Shown: positions 1 through 9,658, counted from the first letter of the stretch. The stretch is DNA of 64,000 nucleotides from Chryseobacterium herbae (GCF_025154075.1 NZ_JAOAMU010000001.1:62001-126000); one strand, 5' to 3'. A program made the numbers and translations. Notes: generated by a model from the letters alone, not told the origin.

Positions 1-295
1 GCTTGTTCTTCGGCATTTTATAAAAGGTTTCAGCAGATGCATCCGTGATGGCCCCACCTATTCCAATCAGTTTCTGGTATTTAAAATCCGGATCCACAAA
101 GATACAGGCATCTGTTTCTTTAGGTTGCCCGAATTTTTCAAATTTAATCATTCCTTTATCCGCCATCTTTTCGTTGGTTTTGGAATTGGTTAAAATCACT
201 TTCGCTGTTTTCCCTGCATTCTTCTTCCAGTAGTTCTGTGCATTAGCATTTACAAATGCACCTACCGCCAAACAGCTTACAATTAGTTTCTTCAT
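1..295 (-). CDS. Glycoside hydrolase family 30 protein, N-terminal part (runs off window)
   Basis: Only the first 98 codons are present; the rest lies to the left of the window. The start is the ATG at 293-295, followed by a Sec signal peptide (MKKLIVSCLAVGAFVNANAQ) and then a segment ending GIGGAITDASAETFYKMPKN, which matches the beginning of the GH30 (glucosylceramidase / beta-1,6-glucanase) catalytic barrel. It is the last gene seen of the glucan locus, 43 bp after the GH16 gene on the same strand. A second, complete GH30 gene lies at 3686-5113; this one lacks an obvious lipobox, so it may be periplasmic or secreted while the other is a lipoprotein. Both catalytic glutamates would lie outside the window, so activity cannot be judged here. 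Confidence 0.82.
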   Translation of the reverse strand, partial: MKKLIVSCLAVGAFVNANAQNYWKKNAGKTAKVILTNSKTNEKMADKGMIKFEKFGQPKETDACIFVDPDFKYQKLIGIGGAITDASAETFYKMPKNK

Positions 296-338
296 AATCT
301 TTTTCTTTCTGTTTTTGGACTTTACCGCCCTCGCTTCA

Positions 339-1148
339 TTATTTATTTTGATAAACTCTTACATAATCTATATAATATTTTTGCGGAAAAATACGATCAT
401 CAATTCCTTCTTTTCCGCCCCAGAAGCCACCGACCGCCAAATTTAAAATAATAAAATAAGGTTGATCAAAAGGCCATGCTTCATAAGTTTTCTCTTTGTT
501 TTCATATGTGAAAAACTTCTGTCCGTCGATATAGACATCAATCTTTTCCGGTGTCCAATCCGCTTTATAGACATGAAAGTTTTCGCTTACGTCTTTCACC
601 ACCAAAGTATCCGTTTTCTGGGTTCCTTGAATATGGTTATACTTTTTGGTGTGTACCGAAGCATGAACAGATCCCTGATTGAAACCCACATGCTCCATAA
701 TATCCAGTTCGCCGTCATCCGGCCATTTCTTCATCTTTTCACTCATCATCCAGATGGCAGGCCAGGTCCCGCGACCCTTGGGAAGCTTCGCTCTCACTTC
801 TATTGTTCCGTATTGAAAGGAGAATTTCCCTTTGGTTAAAAGCTTTGCAGATGTATATTTATTCTTTTCCCAGTTTTCTTTTCGGGCTTCAATAACAAGA
901 TTTCCGCCTTCCATTCTGGCATTTTCAAGTCTGTTCTTGGTATAAAACTGAGCTTCCTGGTTTCCGTAGCCATCTCCTCCTGCATCATAATTCCATTTTA
1001 ATGAATCCGGAAGACCTTTTCCGTTAAATTCATCGCTCCATATCAGTTTCTTCCCGGAATGTGTTTTTTTGGAAACACAGTTTGCCATGGAAAACAGGAT
1101 TAATCCCGTTGCGAAAAGTTGAATGATATGTTGGAGTTTGATTTTCAT
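339..1148 (-). CDS. GH16 family endo-beta-glucanase, lipoprotein (laminarinase type)
   Basis: A 269-residue glycoside hydrolase family 16 enzyme. Residues 1-24 form a lipoprotein signal ending in the lipobox SMANC, so the protein is probably lipid-anchored at Cys24. The catalytic signature ExDxxE is seen as ELDIME, with Glu147 as predicted nucleophile and Glu152 as acid/base; the aromatic WPAIWM stretch just before it is also typical. Family knowledge indicates cleavage of internal beta-1,3 or beta-1,3-1,4 glucosidic bonds (laminarin-like substrates). Length is normal for a single-domain GH16, with no carbohydrate-binding module. It sits downstream of the GH3 gene across a 305-bp repeat-containing gap and 43 bp before the partial GH30 gene. 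Substrate is inferred from family and neighbours. Confidence 0.9.
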   Translation of the reverse strand: MKIKLQHIIQLFATGLILFSMANCVSKKTHSGKKLIWSDEFNGKGLPDSLKWNYDAGGDGYGNQEAQFYTKNRLENARMEGGNLVIEARKENWEKNKYTSAKLLTKGKFSFQYGTIEVRAKLPKGRGTWPAIWMMSEKMKKWPDDGELDIMEHVGFNQGSVHASVHTKKYNHIQGTQKTDTLVVKDVSENFHVYKADWTPEKIDVYIDGQKFFTYENKEKTYEAWPFDQPYFIILNLAVGGFWGGKEGIDDRIFPQKYYIDYVRVYQNK

Positions 1149-1204
1149 TGATGGATCAATATTTTAGATTTTGGCTGAAGCCGTTTTTTTTTCGTTGTGT
1201 TAAG

Positions 1205-1446
1205 TTAAGCGGGCTAAAGCCCGCTCCTATTGAATATATTTCGTTTTTGATTTGATGCTGTTCTTTGAATGTCTTTTGGTTTTATTGTTGACGATTTCTA
1301 AATATTGTTCCTCAAAGCGGGCTAAAGCCCGCTCCTAGTGAATATATTTCGTTTTTGATTTGATGCTGTTCTTTGAATGTCATTTGGTTTTATTGTTGAC
1401 GATTTCTAAATATTGTTCCTCAAAGTAGGCTAAAGCCCGCTTCTAT
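1205..1446. repeat. 108-bp tandem repeat with palindromic core, between GH3 and GH16 genes
   Basis: The gap 1149-1453 holds a direct repeat of exact period 108 bp: the palindromic core AGCGGGCTAAAGCCCGCT starts at 1208 and 1316, and a decayed copy (AGTAGGCTAAAGCCCGCT) starts at 1424. Each core is followed by nearly identical sequence of about 90 bases. The core has 8-bp arms around AA and could fold into a hairpin on either strand. It resembles the REP-like palindromes scattered between flavobacterial genes; whether it affects the mRNA between the two enzyme genes is unknown. Confidence 0.9.
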
Positions 1447-1453
1447 TGAATAT

Positions 1454-3676
1454 TTATTGAGTCCAGGTGATTCTTTTTGTCTGTACATTTTGAGAATCGG
1501 TTCCGACCATGATATCGAATTCACCACTTTCCCAGTCAAAATTTAATTGGTCATCGAAAAATTTCAGATCTTCCGTAGTCAGTTTGAAATCTACTTTTCT
1601 GCTTTCTCCTTTTTTAATGAATACCTTTTGGAATCCTTTTAGTTCTTTCACAGGTCTGACCACTTTTCCAAAAAGATCTCTGATATAAAGCTGTACCACT
1701 TCTTCACCGTCGTATTTTCCGGTATTGGAAACCGTCACGCTTATATTTAATGTCTGATTTCCTTTAAGATTTACAGAATTTAAAACCATATCGGAATATT
1801 TAAAATCCGTATAGCTTAAACCGTAGCCAAACGGAAATTTAGGATCGTTATCAAGATCGATATATGCAGAAACATAATTTCTGTCTGTATTATTTTTAGC
1901 CGGTCTTCCAGTGTTGTAATGATTGTAATAGACCGGAATCTGTCCTTCTGTTCTCGGGAAGCTCATCGGAAGTTTTCCGCCTGGATTCACAGTTCCGAAC
2001 AGAACATCTGCAATAGAATTTCCCGCTTCCGTTCCCAGCCACCAGTTATAGGTTATAGCCGGAATATGATCCGCAGCCCAGTTGAAAATCAGAGGTCTTC
2101 CGGCATTGATCATTAAAACGATTGGTTTTCCGGTCTTCGCAATTTCTTTAAGCAACTCTTCCTGAACCCCTGTAAAACCAATGCTGCTTCGGCTTTTTGC
2201 TTCACCGCTCATCGCATGTCCTTCACCTAAAGTCATAATCACAACATCTGCTTTTTTTGCAGTTTCTATTGCTTCGGCAAACATAGATCTGTCCTGATCA
2301 TCGGCATTACAGCCTTTTGCAAATAATAAGGTTGAATTTTTGTCCAGTTGATTTTTAATTCCATCAAACTGTGAAACAATCCTTTGATTATCATCTTTAA
2401 ATGCAATGGACCAGAATCCGTGATTGGCAACCGTTTCTTTTCCGAAAGGTCCGATCAGGGCAACTGTCTTCACTGTTTTTGAAAGCGGAAGAATATTTCC
2501 CTGGTTTTTAAGAAGGACGATACTTTTAGAACCAAATTCTCTTCCGAATTTTCTGTTTTCCTGATTATCGGTCTGTTCTTTCTGTCTCTTTTCATTGCTG
2601 AATCTATATGGATCATCGAAAAGTCCCATCTCGAATTTTTTGGCTAAAATTCTGCCTGCTGCATCGTCTACCCATTTTGCGTCTACTTTTCCTTCCTTGA
2701 CCAATTTTGGTAGTTCCGTCATATACACACGGCTTTCCATATCCATATCACTGCCGCCCAGAATGGCTCTTTCGGCGGCTTCATTAGCATCTTTGGCATA
2801 CCCATGAGGGATCATTTCCCCGATACTTCCCCAGTCTGAAACTACAAAACCTTTATAATTCCATTTTCCTTTTAACAATTCTCTTTGGATATATTGGTTG
2901 GCTGTGGCAGGAATTCCATTGATATCATTGAAAGAATTCATGAATGTGGCTACTCCTGCGTTGGCTGCTGCTTTGAATGGAGGCAAATAAGTTTCATGCA
3001 GCTGTCTTAAACTCATATCCACAGAATTATAATCTCGTCCGCCGACTGCTGCCCCGTAAGCCGCAAAATGCTTGGCACAGGCCATTACAGCATCAAGACT
3101 TCCCAAACCTTTTCCCTGAAATCCTGTGATCCGGGCCAAGCCAATTTGAGTTCCCAGATACGTATCCTCTCCGGAACCTTCCATTACTCTGCCCCATCTC
3201 GGATCTCTGGCAACATCTACCATGGGTGCAAAGGTCCAGTGGATACCATATGCAGAGGCTTCTGTTGCTGCAATTCTTTCTGATTTTTCTATCATTCCAA
3301 GATCCCAGCTTGCTGCCTGACCTATGTTGACAGGAAAAGTCGTTCTATAACCATGAATAACATCTTGCCCGAACAGCAAAGGAATTTTCAGTCTTGACTG
3401 TTGAGCCAGCTTCTGGAATGCTCTTGTTTCATCTGCCCCGGCTACGTTCAGCATGGAGCCTACTTTTCCTTTTTTTATTTCTTCCAAAACGGCTGCAGAA
3501 TTGGATTTCTGAGGTCCGGTGGCATATTCAAATCCGCTGTACTGGACCATCTGTCCTACTTTTTCCTCCAGGGTCATTTTAGAAAGAAGCTCTGCCACTT
3601 TCTGATCCACCGTTTTCTGCCCGTAAGCATTCATTCCCAGCGCTGAGCAGGCTAGTAAGAAATATACTTTTTTCAT
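1454..3676 (-). CDS. bglX: GH3 family beta-glucosidase, periplasmic (BglX-like)
   Basis: A 740-residue glycoside hydrolase family 3 beta-glucosidase that would release glucose from the ends of imported beta-glucan oligosaccharides. A signal peptide covers about residues 1-20. The N-terminal barrel carries KHF (202-204) and the nucleophile motif VVSDWG with Asp281; the alpha/beta sandwich domain follows (about 380-600) with the GEGHAMSGEA stretch, where the acid/base Glu is expected; a fibronectin III-like domain ends the protein (about 640-735). Length and domain order match E. coli BglX. It starts 9 bp after the GH30 gene, so it is translated from the susCD transcript. The 108-bp repeat array lies directly after its stop. 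Confidence 0.94.
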   Translation of the reverse strand: MKKVYFLLACSALGMNAYGQKTVDQKVAELLSKMTLEEKVGQMVQYSGFEYATGPQKSNSAAVLEEIKKGKVGSMLNVAGADETRAFQKLAQQSRLKIPLLFGQDVIHGYRTTFPVNIGQAASWDLGMIEKSERIAATEASAYGIHWTFAPMVDVARDPRWGRVMEGSGEDTYLGTQIGLARITGFQGKGLGSLDAVMACAKHFAAYGAAVGGRDYNSVDMSLRQLHETYLPPFKAAANAGVATFMNSFNDINGIPATANQYIQRELLKGKWNYKGFVVSDWGSIGEMIPHGYAKDANEAAERAILGGSDMDMESRVYMTELPKLVKEGKVDAKWVDDAAGRILAKKFEMGLFDDPYRFSNEKRQKEQTDNQENRKFGREFGSKSIVLLKNQGNILPLSKTVKTVALIGPFGKETVANHGFWSIAFKDDNQRIVSQFDGIKNQLDKNSTLLFAKGCNADDQDRSMFAEAIETAKKADVVIMTLGEGHAMSGEAKSRSSIGFTGVQEELLKEIAKTGKPIVLMINAGRPLIFNWAADHIPAITYNWWLGTEAGNSIADVLFGTVNPGGKLPMSFPRTEGQIPVYYNHYNTGRPAKNNTDRNYVSAYIDLDNDPKFPFGYGLSYTDFKYSDMVLNSVNLKGNQTLNISVTVSNTGKYDGEEVVQLYIRDLFGKVVRPVKELKGFQKVFIKKGESRKVDFKLTTEDLKFFDDQLNFDWESGEFDIMVGTDSQNVQTKRITWTQ

Positions 3677-3685
3677 ACGATTATA

Positions 3686-5113
3686 TTAAAAAACATAAGT
3701 CGCTGCCGAATTTCCTGAAAGAATGACGGGAGCGGTCTTTCCGTTATATTTGATATTAAAACTTTCCTCTGCACTGTTTCCATTCTGGATAATCAATACA
3801 GTTTTCCCGGCCGGGGTTTTAAATGCCGCCGTAGAAAGGGTTTCTGTTTGTGTAGAAGCAATACGCTGAGAGCCTGCAGGCACGAATTTGGAAGCGTGTG
3901 CAATGATGTAGTAGGAAACATTTCTGGTGAAATTTTCACTGTCTGAAACCGTTATTGCTCCTTTACATTCCGTACATCCGCCCTCTGTGTGAGGTTTATA
4001 CTGCGGATCATTCGCTACATTCCATTCCAAAGCAATACTGCTCCAGTTTCTCATAGAACCGATGATTACATTTTTAATGTGCCAGTTCAGGTCTTCGTTA
4101 AAAGTCCCTTTCGATCCCGTCCACTGCTCGGTAAAATACAAATTTTTATCGGGAAACGCGTTGTGTACGGTGCTTAAAGCTGAAATATCTCCCTCATACA
4201 AATGGAAGGCTGAGCCGTCAATATACCGATAGGCTTCGGGATCTTTCAGAATATCAAGGGCGTATTCCGGTTTGTTGCAGTTATGATCGTAGACTACAAT
4301 CTTTGTCTTGATAGTATTGGCTTTAAACACTGGTCCTAAATGACCTTTGATAAAATCTCTCTGCTGCTCAGACGGCATAAAGAGACTCGGATTGTTTCCC
4401 GGATGGAGCGGTTCGTTCTGAGGAGTGACTGCATCAATGGTAATTCCCTCTTTTTTCATTCCCAGAATATATTTTGCAAAATAGTCTGCATACACGCTGT
4501 AGAATTCGGGTTTTAAGCTTCCGCCTTTTGATTTACCGTTATCTTTCATCCAAACCGGAGGTGACCACGGGGCTGCAATGATTTTAATTTTAGGATTAAT
4601 CGCTAAAATCTCTTTCAACATGGCGATCAGATCTTTGTCGTTAGCCAGACTGAATTTTGAAAGAGTTGGATCTGTCTCTCCTTCCGGAAGTTCATCGTAA
4701 GAGAAAACCCGGCCATCAAGATCGGAAGCTCCGATGCTTAATCTCAGATAGCTGATAGAAATCGAATTCTTATCTTTTCCGAAAAGTTCGTTCAATAAAG
4801 CTTTCCTCTTTGCCGTTGAAAGACGGTTGATTACTTCTACGCTGCCTCCTGTGAGGGTATATCCAAAACCGTCAACATATTGAAACTTCTGAGTGTCATC
4901 AATTTCAATATTTTGCCAGCTGTTCGTATTTCCCCCAAATTTAATCGGAGTTTGCGGCTGTAATTTTACACTTTCATTGCCTTTGGTAAGCCAGGACTGT
5001 ACGTCATTTTCTTTACCGGCTCCCACCGAAGCACACGATAAAGGAAAAAGTACCACGCCGCAAAGCAGCGCGGTACCTTTAAAAAAGAAACTATATAAAC
5101 TGTGAAACTTCAT
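3686..5113 (-). CDS. GH30 family glucanase, lipoprotein (beta-1,6-glucanase candidate)
   Basis: A 475-residue glycoside hydrolase family 30 enzyme. The signal peptide ends in the lipobox FPLSC (Cys27), pointing to an outer-membrane or surface lipoprotein. The catalytic barrel shows the acid/base motif TPQNEP (Glu234) and the nucleophile motif YFTEQW (Glu329); a small C-terminal beta-sandwich follows (about 400-475). Bacteroidota members of this family in similar loci act on beta-1,6-glucans or on the branches of laminarin; the exact linkage is an inference. It lies 3 bp after susD and 9 bp before bglX, in one operon. The partial gene at 1-295 is a second GH30. Confidence 0.9.
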   Translation of the reverse strand: MKFHSLYSFFFKGTALLCGVVLFPLSCASVGAGKENDVQSWLTKGNESVKLQPQTPIKFGGNTNSWQNIEIDDTQKFQYVDGFGYTLTGGSVEVINRLSTAKRKALLNELFGKDKNSISISYLRLSIGASDLDGRVFSYDELPEGETDPTLSKFSLANDKDLIAMLKEILAINPKIKIIAAPWSPPVWMKDNGKSKGGSLKPEFYSVYADYFAKYILGMKKEGITIDAVTPQNEPLHPGNNPSLFMPSEQQRDFIKGHLGPVFKANTIKTKIVVYDHNCNKPEYALDILKDPEAYRYIDGSAFHLYEGDISALSTVHNAFPDKNLYFTEQWTGSKGTFNEDLNWHIKNVIIGSMRNWSSIALEWNVANDPQYKPHTEGGCTECKGAITVSDSENFTRNVSYYIIAHASKFVPAGSQRIASTQTETLSTAAFKTPAGKTVLIIQNGNSAEESFNIKYNGKTAPVILSGNSAATYVF

Positions 5114-5116
5114 GTT

Positions 5117-6655
5117 TTAATAAAAAGGATTTTGTTTTAAAGCTGTGTTGTTCAGCTCATTGAAAGGAATTGGAAGAATTTCGTTCTTACCGGCCTTAAA
5201 TCCTCTTGTTCCTAACTTAGCCGGTGCATCTCCCCATCTTACCAGGTCGAACCATCTATGTCCTTCTCCTACCAATTCTCTTCTTCTTTCATCCTTGATG
5301 GCCTGCATAGAAACAGAAACCGGAGTAAGTCCTACCCTTGCTCTTACCGCATCCAGTAATGCCTGAGCTCTTCCTCCTGCACCGCCCAATGCTTCAGCTT
5401 CCATTAAATAGGTGTCTGCTAATCTGATGGCAATATAATTCTGACGGAAATTCAATTCTGTAGGTCCGGGAAGATTGGATTTATCTGCATTTCTCGGAAG
5501 ATATTTATTCAGGAAATATCCTGTATCTCTGAATCCGGGAGAATAAGTAATCTTACCATCTTCTTTGAATTTTTTACCATTGAATATTGTGGCATCCAAA
5601 CGCGGATCTCCCTGCATGAAATTAAACAGATCGTCCGTCACCGGATTGAATCCCCAGCTTGCATAAATATCGGGAGCATCATTATTAGGAACAGTGGCAA
5701 CACGTCCGTAAGATTTAATCCCCAGCATGACATTGATTGAATTTCCTTCGTCCTTACCTGTACCCCAAAACGGCCAGTCTGCATTACTTACGTTGGTGTG
5801 CATTACTTCAAGGACTGATTCTGTGGTGAATTTATTATCTACTTTCCATAAGTCTGCAAAATTGCCTACTAATTTGTACCCATACTGGCTTGTCTGCCCA
5901 GGTGTACCATTGACCTGCTCAAATTGAGCAGCAGCTTCCGGGTTTTTCTTATCATATAAATAGATTTTCCCCAAAATAGCTCTCGCCGTGCCCTGTGTAA
6001 TTCGTCCTTTTTCACTGGCTCCGGATGCCGTCATCATAAGATCCGGTAAAGCGGAAAGAATATCAGATTCTATTTGGGCATATACTTTCGCAGGATCTTC
6101 CTGTGGGATATTGTAGTAATTATCTGTAGGCAGAACAGGCTTCAGGATAAGAGGAATATTTTTGAACATTTTTAATAATTCAAAATAATATAATGATCTC
6201 AACACTTTGGCTTCGGCAATAAATCTTCTTCTCGTCAGATCATTCATCGTAGCATTTGGAATCCTGTCCAGCAAAAGATTGGCATTTGCAATTCCCTGAT
6301 AATAATTTTTCCAATAACTTTCAGGCATGATGATCGAATTGAGAGAATAGTTGGAGAATCCCTGAATTCCCGCACCGTCTGAAGAGTTTCCTCCTCCGGA
6401 ATAGAAATCGTCAGAAGCTCCATTGAAGAACGTTACCATATTTTCAAATCCGCCGGAATATTTTCTCAGCATATCATACGTAGCAACCAGACCACTGAAT
6501 GCCTGTTCTTCATTTTTGAAATAGTTGCTTGAATCAAAAGTACCGGTATTCTTTACATCTTCCAGATTTCCACTGTCACAAGATACCGCTCCGAAACTAA
6601 GACCTGTCAGTAATACAACAGATACACTCTTATATATAAATCTATTATTTCTCAT
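5117..6655 (-). CDS. SusD/RagB family glycan-binding outer-membrane lipoprotein
   Basis: A 512-residue SusD-like lipoprotein: signal peptide with lipobox GAVSC (Cys26), N-terminal helical TPR-like region with the conserved AEAKVLRSLYYF stretch, and the C-terminal RagB/SusD signature RRRELVGEGHRWFDLVRWG. SusD proteins cap the SusC channel at the cell surface and bind the glycan before import. The gene starts 11 bp after susC and is followed 3 bp later by the GH30 gene, the standard order of a polysaccharide utilisation locus. Ligand specificity cannot be read from the sequence; the neighbouring GH16, GH30 and GH3 enzymes suggest a beta-glucan. Confidence 0.96.
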   Translation of the reverse strand: MRNNRFIYKSVSVVLLTGLSFGAVSCDSGNLEDVKNTGTFDSSNYFKNEEQAFSGLVATYDMLRKYSGGFENMVTFFNGASDDFYSGGGNSSDGAGIQGFSNYSLNSIIMPESYWKNYYQGIANANLLLDRIPNATMNDLTRRRFIAEAKVLRSLYYFELLKMFKNIPLILKPVLPTDNYYNIPQEDPAKVYAQIESDILSALPDLMMTASGASEKGRITQGTARAILGKIYLYDKKNPEAAAQFEQVNGTPGQTSQYGYKLVGNFADLWKVDNKFTTESVLEVMHTNVSNADWPFWGTGKDEGNSINVMLGIKSYGRVATVPNNDAPDIYASWGFNPVTDDLFNFMQGDPRLDATIFNGKKFKEDGKITYSPGFRDTGYFLNKYLPRNADKSNLPGPTELNFRQNYIAIRLADTYLMEAEALGGAGGRAQALLDAVRARVGLTPVSVSMQAIKDERRRELVGEGHRWFDLVRWGDAPAKLGTRGFKAGKNEILPIPFNELNNTALKQNPFY

Positions 6656-6666
6656 TTTTTTAGTTA

Positions 6667-9579
6667 TTAAAATTGAACATTAGCTCCAAAAAGAAAAGTT
6701 CTGGCCTGCGGGTAGAAAGCTCTGTCTATCCCGAAAGTATCTCCTCCTGCAATTTCAGGATCGTAGCCGGTGTATTTTGTAAAAGTCACAAGATTTTCTC
6801 CTGTCACATAGAATCTGATTTTGGAAGCTCCGATTGTTTTAGATACTTCTTTCGAAAGCGTATACCCGATCTGAACCAGTTTCAGACGTAAATAATCTCC
6901 GTTCTGAAGATAGTAATCAGACATTCTTGTGTAATTCTGATTATCATCATTTCTGGTCACTCTTGCTATGCTGTTGGATGTCCCCTCACCGGTCCACCGG
7001 TCTAAAATAGAGGTCTGGTAGTTGGCTTCCTGAATATCAAGTCTTCTCAGTCCCTGGAAAATTTTATTACCAGCCTGTCCCTGAGCAAATATCATCATAT
7101 CAAAATTTTTGTAATTCATATTCAATGTGAATCCGAATGTATATTTTGGTACAGAATTACCCAGATTCACGTAATCTTTTTCATCAATTACTCCATCTCC
7201 GTTGGCATCCAGTCTTTTGAAATCTCCTGGTTTTGCATTAGCCTGAATTAAGCCTCCGGTTGAATTTCTATAGGCATCAACTTCTGCCTGGTTTTGAAAA
7301 ATACCCAGATTCTGGTAACCATAGAAAGAACCATAGGATTCGCCCACCTGCAATCTGGAAACATTACCCAGGGTTTGGAATGAAGCAAAATTCACATAAG
7401 GTTTATTGTCTTCCAGTCTTGTAATTTCGTTTTTCAAATAGGCAAAATTACCGTTAGCAGAAATTCCGAAATCTCCCCAGCTCTTTTTGTATCCTAAGCT
7501 TACTTCTATCCCGTCATTGTTCATATCCCCAATGTTTCTGAAAGGATTCTGATTTAATCCTAAATAACCGGGAAGTTCAACTCTTCTCAGAATATCCGTA
7601 CTTTTTTTTCTGTACACATCCACACTCAGATCAAAATTTCTTAAAATCTTAAGATCTGCCGCGATGTTAAACTGCGATGTTCTTTCCCATTTCAAATCGG
7701 GATTCTCAAGTGTACTTGGTGCATACCCTACGCGGATGATATTATCTCCGAAAGTATAATTAGTTCCTGCAACCAGGAAATTAGCAAACTGGAAATCATC
7801 AATAGCATCATTTCCTAATATACCATAACCTCCTCTCAGTTTAAAGCTGGTCACCACTTTGTTCTCCGGCCAAAAACTTTCATTAGATACATTCCAGCCT
7901 AAAGACATGGCCGGAAAGTTCCCCCAATGGTTGTTGCTTCCAAATTTTGAAGAACCATCCCTACGAATTGTTCCTGTGAAAAGGTATCTGCTATCATAAT
8001 CGTACACTACTCTGGCAAAATAAGAAGCCTTGTGGGTTTGTTTTCCATCCCAGGCGTTTCCTTTTTTGTTTTCCGGAGCCACATCAAAATTGAAAGATGC
8101 ATCTTCCCAGTTATTGACAGGAAGGTAAGAGAATGTTGTACTTTGTCCGGAAGAAATATTAAATTCATAATATCCCTGACCCAATAGCACATTTAAGCTG
8201 TGTAGTCCAAACTTATTTTGATAGGTAAGCGTATTTTCGGTACTCCACTCAAATTTTTTGTCGATCTGTCTGAATAAACTGTTAAAATCATTTTTATTGG
8301 CTGTGCTCAAATAATTGGTAGGTGTAAATGCCTGATTTCCCCAATAAGAAAGCTTCCCGTTCATGCTTGTTTTAAAACTGATGTTCTTATTGAATTTCAA
8401 TTCCGCAAAAACATTGGCTATTAAATCATCGGACCATTTGTATCTCCCTAACTGAGTTTGTCTGAAAGCTAATGGATTGGTCATTTCCTTACTTACATAT
8501 TGCGAGATCCCGTAAGGATTTCCATAAGGATCTCTTACATAATTGGGGTTATTAAGATAATCACTAAAGTTCGGCTGGTTTTCAATACCGTTAGTTACCA
8601 CTACCGGTGTCAACGGATCAAGATTGATGGCAGAACTCAACGGACCACCGAATTCTCCATTATCAGTAACCCCTTGGGATCTTGTATGCGTATATGCGAA
8701 TGTTTGACCTACCGTTAAAAAGTCGAGTACTTTATGCGTGGAATTTAATCTGGCATTAATTCTTTTATAATTTGAAATATCTCTTAGTACGATACCCTGC
8801 TGATCATAATATCCAAAGGATGAATAAAAAGTAGATTTATCATTTCCTCCACTGATACTGAATTCATGGGATTGACGTTGGGCACTATTAAAAATCTGTT
8901 TTTGCCAGTCTGTTCCGGCTCCATATGATGCGGGATTTCCCAGTACCGGTGTCAGTCCGTCATTAAGATAAGCCTCGTTCATGATGGTTGCGTATTGAGA
9001 ACCATTCAGAAGGTCCAGTTTATTTGCAGCACTTCCAACACCAAAAAAGCCATTATATGAAAGATTTAATCTTCCTTTGGCTCCTTTTTTAGTGGTAATC
9101 AAGACGACCCCTTTGGCAGCTGAAACTCCGTAAATAGCAGCTGAAGCTCCATCTTTAAGAATCTCCATTCCTTCAATATCGGATTGGTTAAGCCATCCAA
9201 TATTGTCCACTACAATTCCGTCTACCACCCATAAAGGATCATTACTTCCCGCTCCAAAACTTGTGATTCCACGTACACGAACTGTCGCTGCGGTTCCGGG
9301 CTGTCCTGAGTTTGAAATCACACTCACACCGGCTGCACGTCCCTGCATAATCTGCTCAGGTCTTCCTGCGGTAGGAGAATTTTCAATATCGGCAGCTTTT
9401 ACACTTGATATTGCTCCTGTCACATTGCTTTTTTTCTGGCTGCCGTAACCAATCATCACGACCTCCTCGATTTTATTCTCTTTCGGAACAGTGTCCTTTA
9501 CGCTGGTCTGGGCGTTGAAGTTCGCTGTAAAATACAGCACAGCAACCACCCCCAGGTTTCTTGATATTCTTAGATTCAT
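6667..9579 (-). CDS. SusC/RagA family TonB-dependent outer-membrane transporter
   Basis: A 970-residue TonB-dependent receptor that would import oligosaccharides through the outer membrane with its SusD partner. After the signal peptide (to about residue 23) comes a TonB-box-like IEEVVMIGYGSQKK, then the plug domain with MQGRAAGVSV and VRGITSFGAGSNDPLWVVDG, and a beta-barrel ending in aromatic-rich ARTFLFGANVQF. The N-terminal carboxypeptidase-D-like regulatory domain present in most SusC proteins is missing: the plug begins almost straight after the signal peptide, which explains the shortish length. It is the first gene of the glucan operon; the 177-bp gap to the divergent MFS gene should hold both promoters. 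No SusR, HTCS or ECF sigma/anti-sigma gene adjoins it. Confidence 0.95.
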   Translation of the reverse strand: MNLRISRNLGVVAVLYFTANFNAQTSVKDTVPKENKIEEVVMIGYGSQKKSNVTGAISSVKAADIENSPTAGRPEQIMQGRAAGVSVISNSGQPGTAATVRVRGITSFGAGSNDPLWVVDGIVVDNIGWLNQSDIEGMEILKDGASAAIYGVSAAKGVVLITTKKGAKGRLNLSYNGFFGVGSAANKLDLLNGSQYATIMNEAYLNDGLTPVLGNPASYGAGTDWQKQIFNSAQRQSHEFSISGGNDKSTFYSSFGYYDQQGIVLRDISNYKRINARLNSTHKVLDFLTVGQTFAYTHTRSQGVTDNGEFGGPLSSAINLDPLTPVVVTNGIENQPNFSDYLNNPNYVRDPYGNPYGISQYVSKEMTNPLAFRQTQLGRYKWSDDLIANVFAELKFNKNISFKTSMNGKLSYWGNQAFTPTNYLSTANKNDFNSLFRQIDKKFEWSTENTLTYQNKFGLHSLNVLLGQGYYEFNISSGQSTTFSYLPVNNWEDASFNFDVAPENKKGNAWDGKQTHKASYFARVVYDYDSRYLFTGTIRRDGSSKFGSNNHWGNFPAMSLGWNVSNESFWPENKVVTSFKLRGGYGILGNDAIDDFQFANFLVAGTNYTFGDNIIRVGYAPSTLENPDLKWERTSQFNIAADLKILRNFDLSVDVYRKKSTDILRRVELPGYLGLNQNPFRNIGDMNNDGIEVSLGYKKSWGDFGISANGNFAYLKNEITRLEDNKPYVNFASFQTLGNVSRLQVGESYGSFYGYQNLGIFQNQAEVDAYRNSTGGLIQANAKPGDFKRLDANGDGVIDEKDYVNLGNSVPKYTFGFTLNMNYKNFDMMIFAQGQAGNKIFQGLRRLDIQEANYQTSILDRWTGEGTSNSIARVTRNDDNQNYTRMSDYYLQNGDYLRLKLVQIGYTLSKEVSKTIGASKIRFYVTGENLVTFTKYTGYDPEIAGGDTFGIDRAFYPQARTFLFGANVQF

Positions 9580-9644
9580 ATACAGTTAGTTTTTTAATTC
9601 TCAAATTGAGACAATAAAAATATATTTTTTTTTAATTAATTAAC

Positions 9645-9658
9645 ATTGTATTCACAAT
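9645..9658. promoter_or_regulatory. Inverted repeat ATTGT-N4-ACAAT in the susC/MFS divergent gap
   Basis: The sequence ATTGTATTCACAAT is a 5-bp inverted repeat with a 4-bp spacer, about 70 bp upstream of susC. On the plus side, TTTG (9680-9683) and TATATTCG (9698-9705) vaguely resemble the Bacteroidota promoter boxes for the MFS gene but with short spacing. An operator role is only a suggestion. Confidence 0.2.

Noticed and set aside
1205..1446. Tandem palindromes as a CRISPR array
   Set aside because: The intervening sequences are nearly identical copies, not unique spacers; it is a simple 108-bp tandem duplication.
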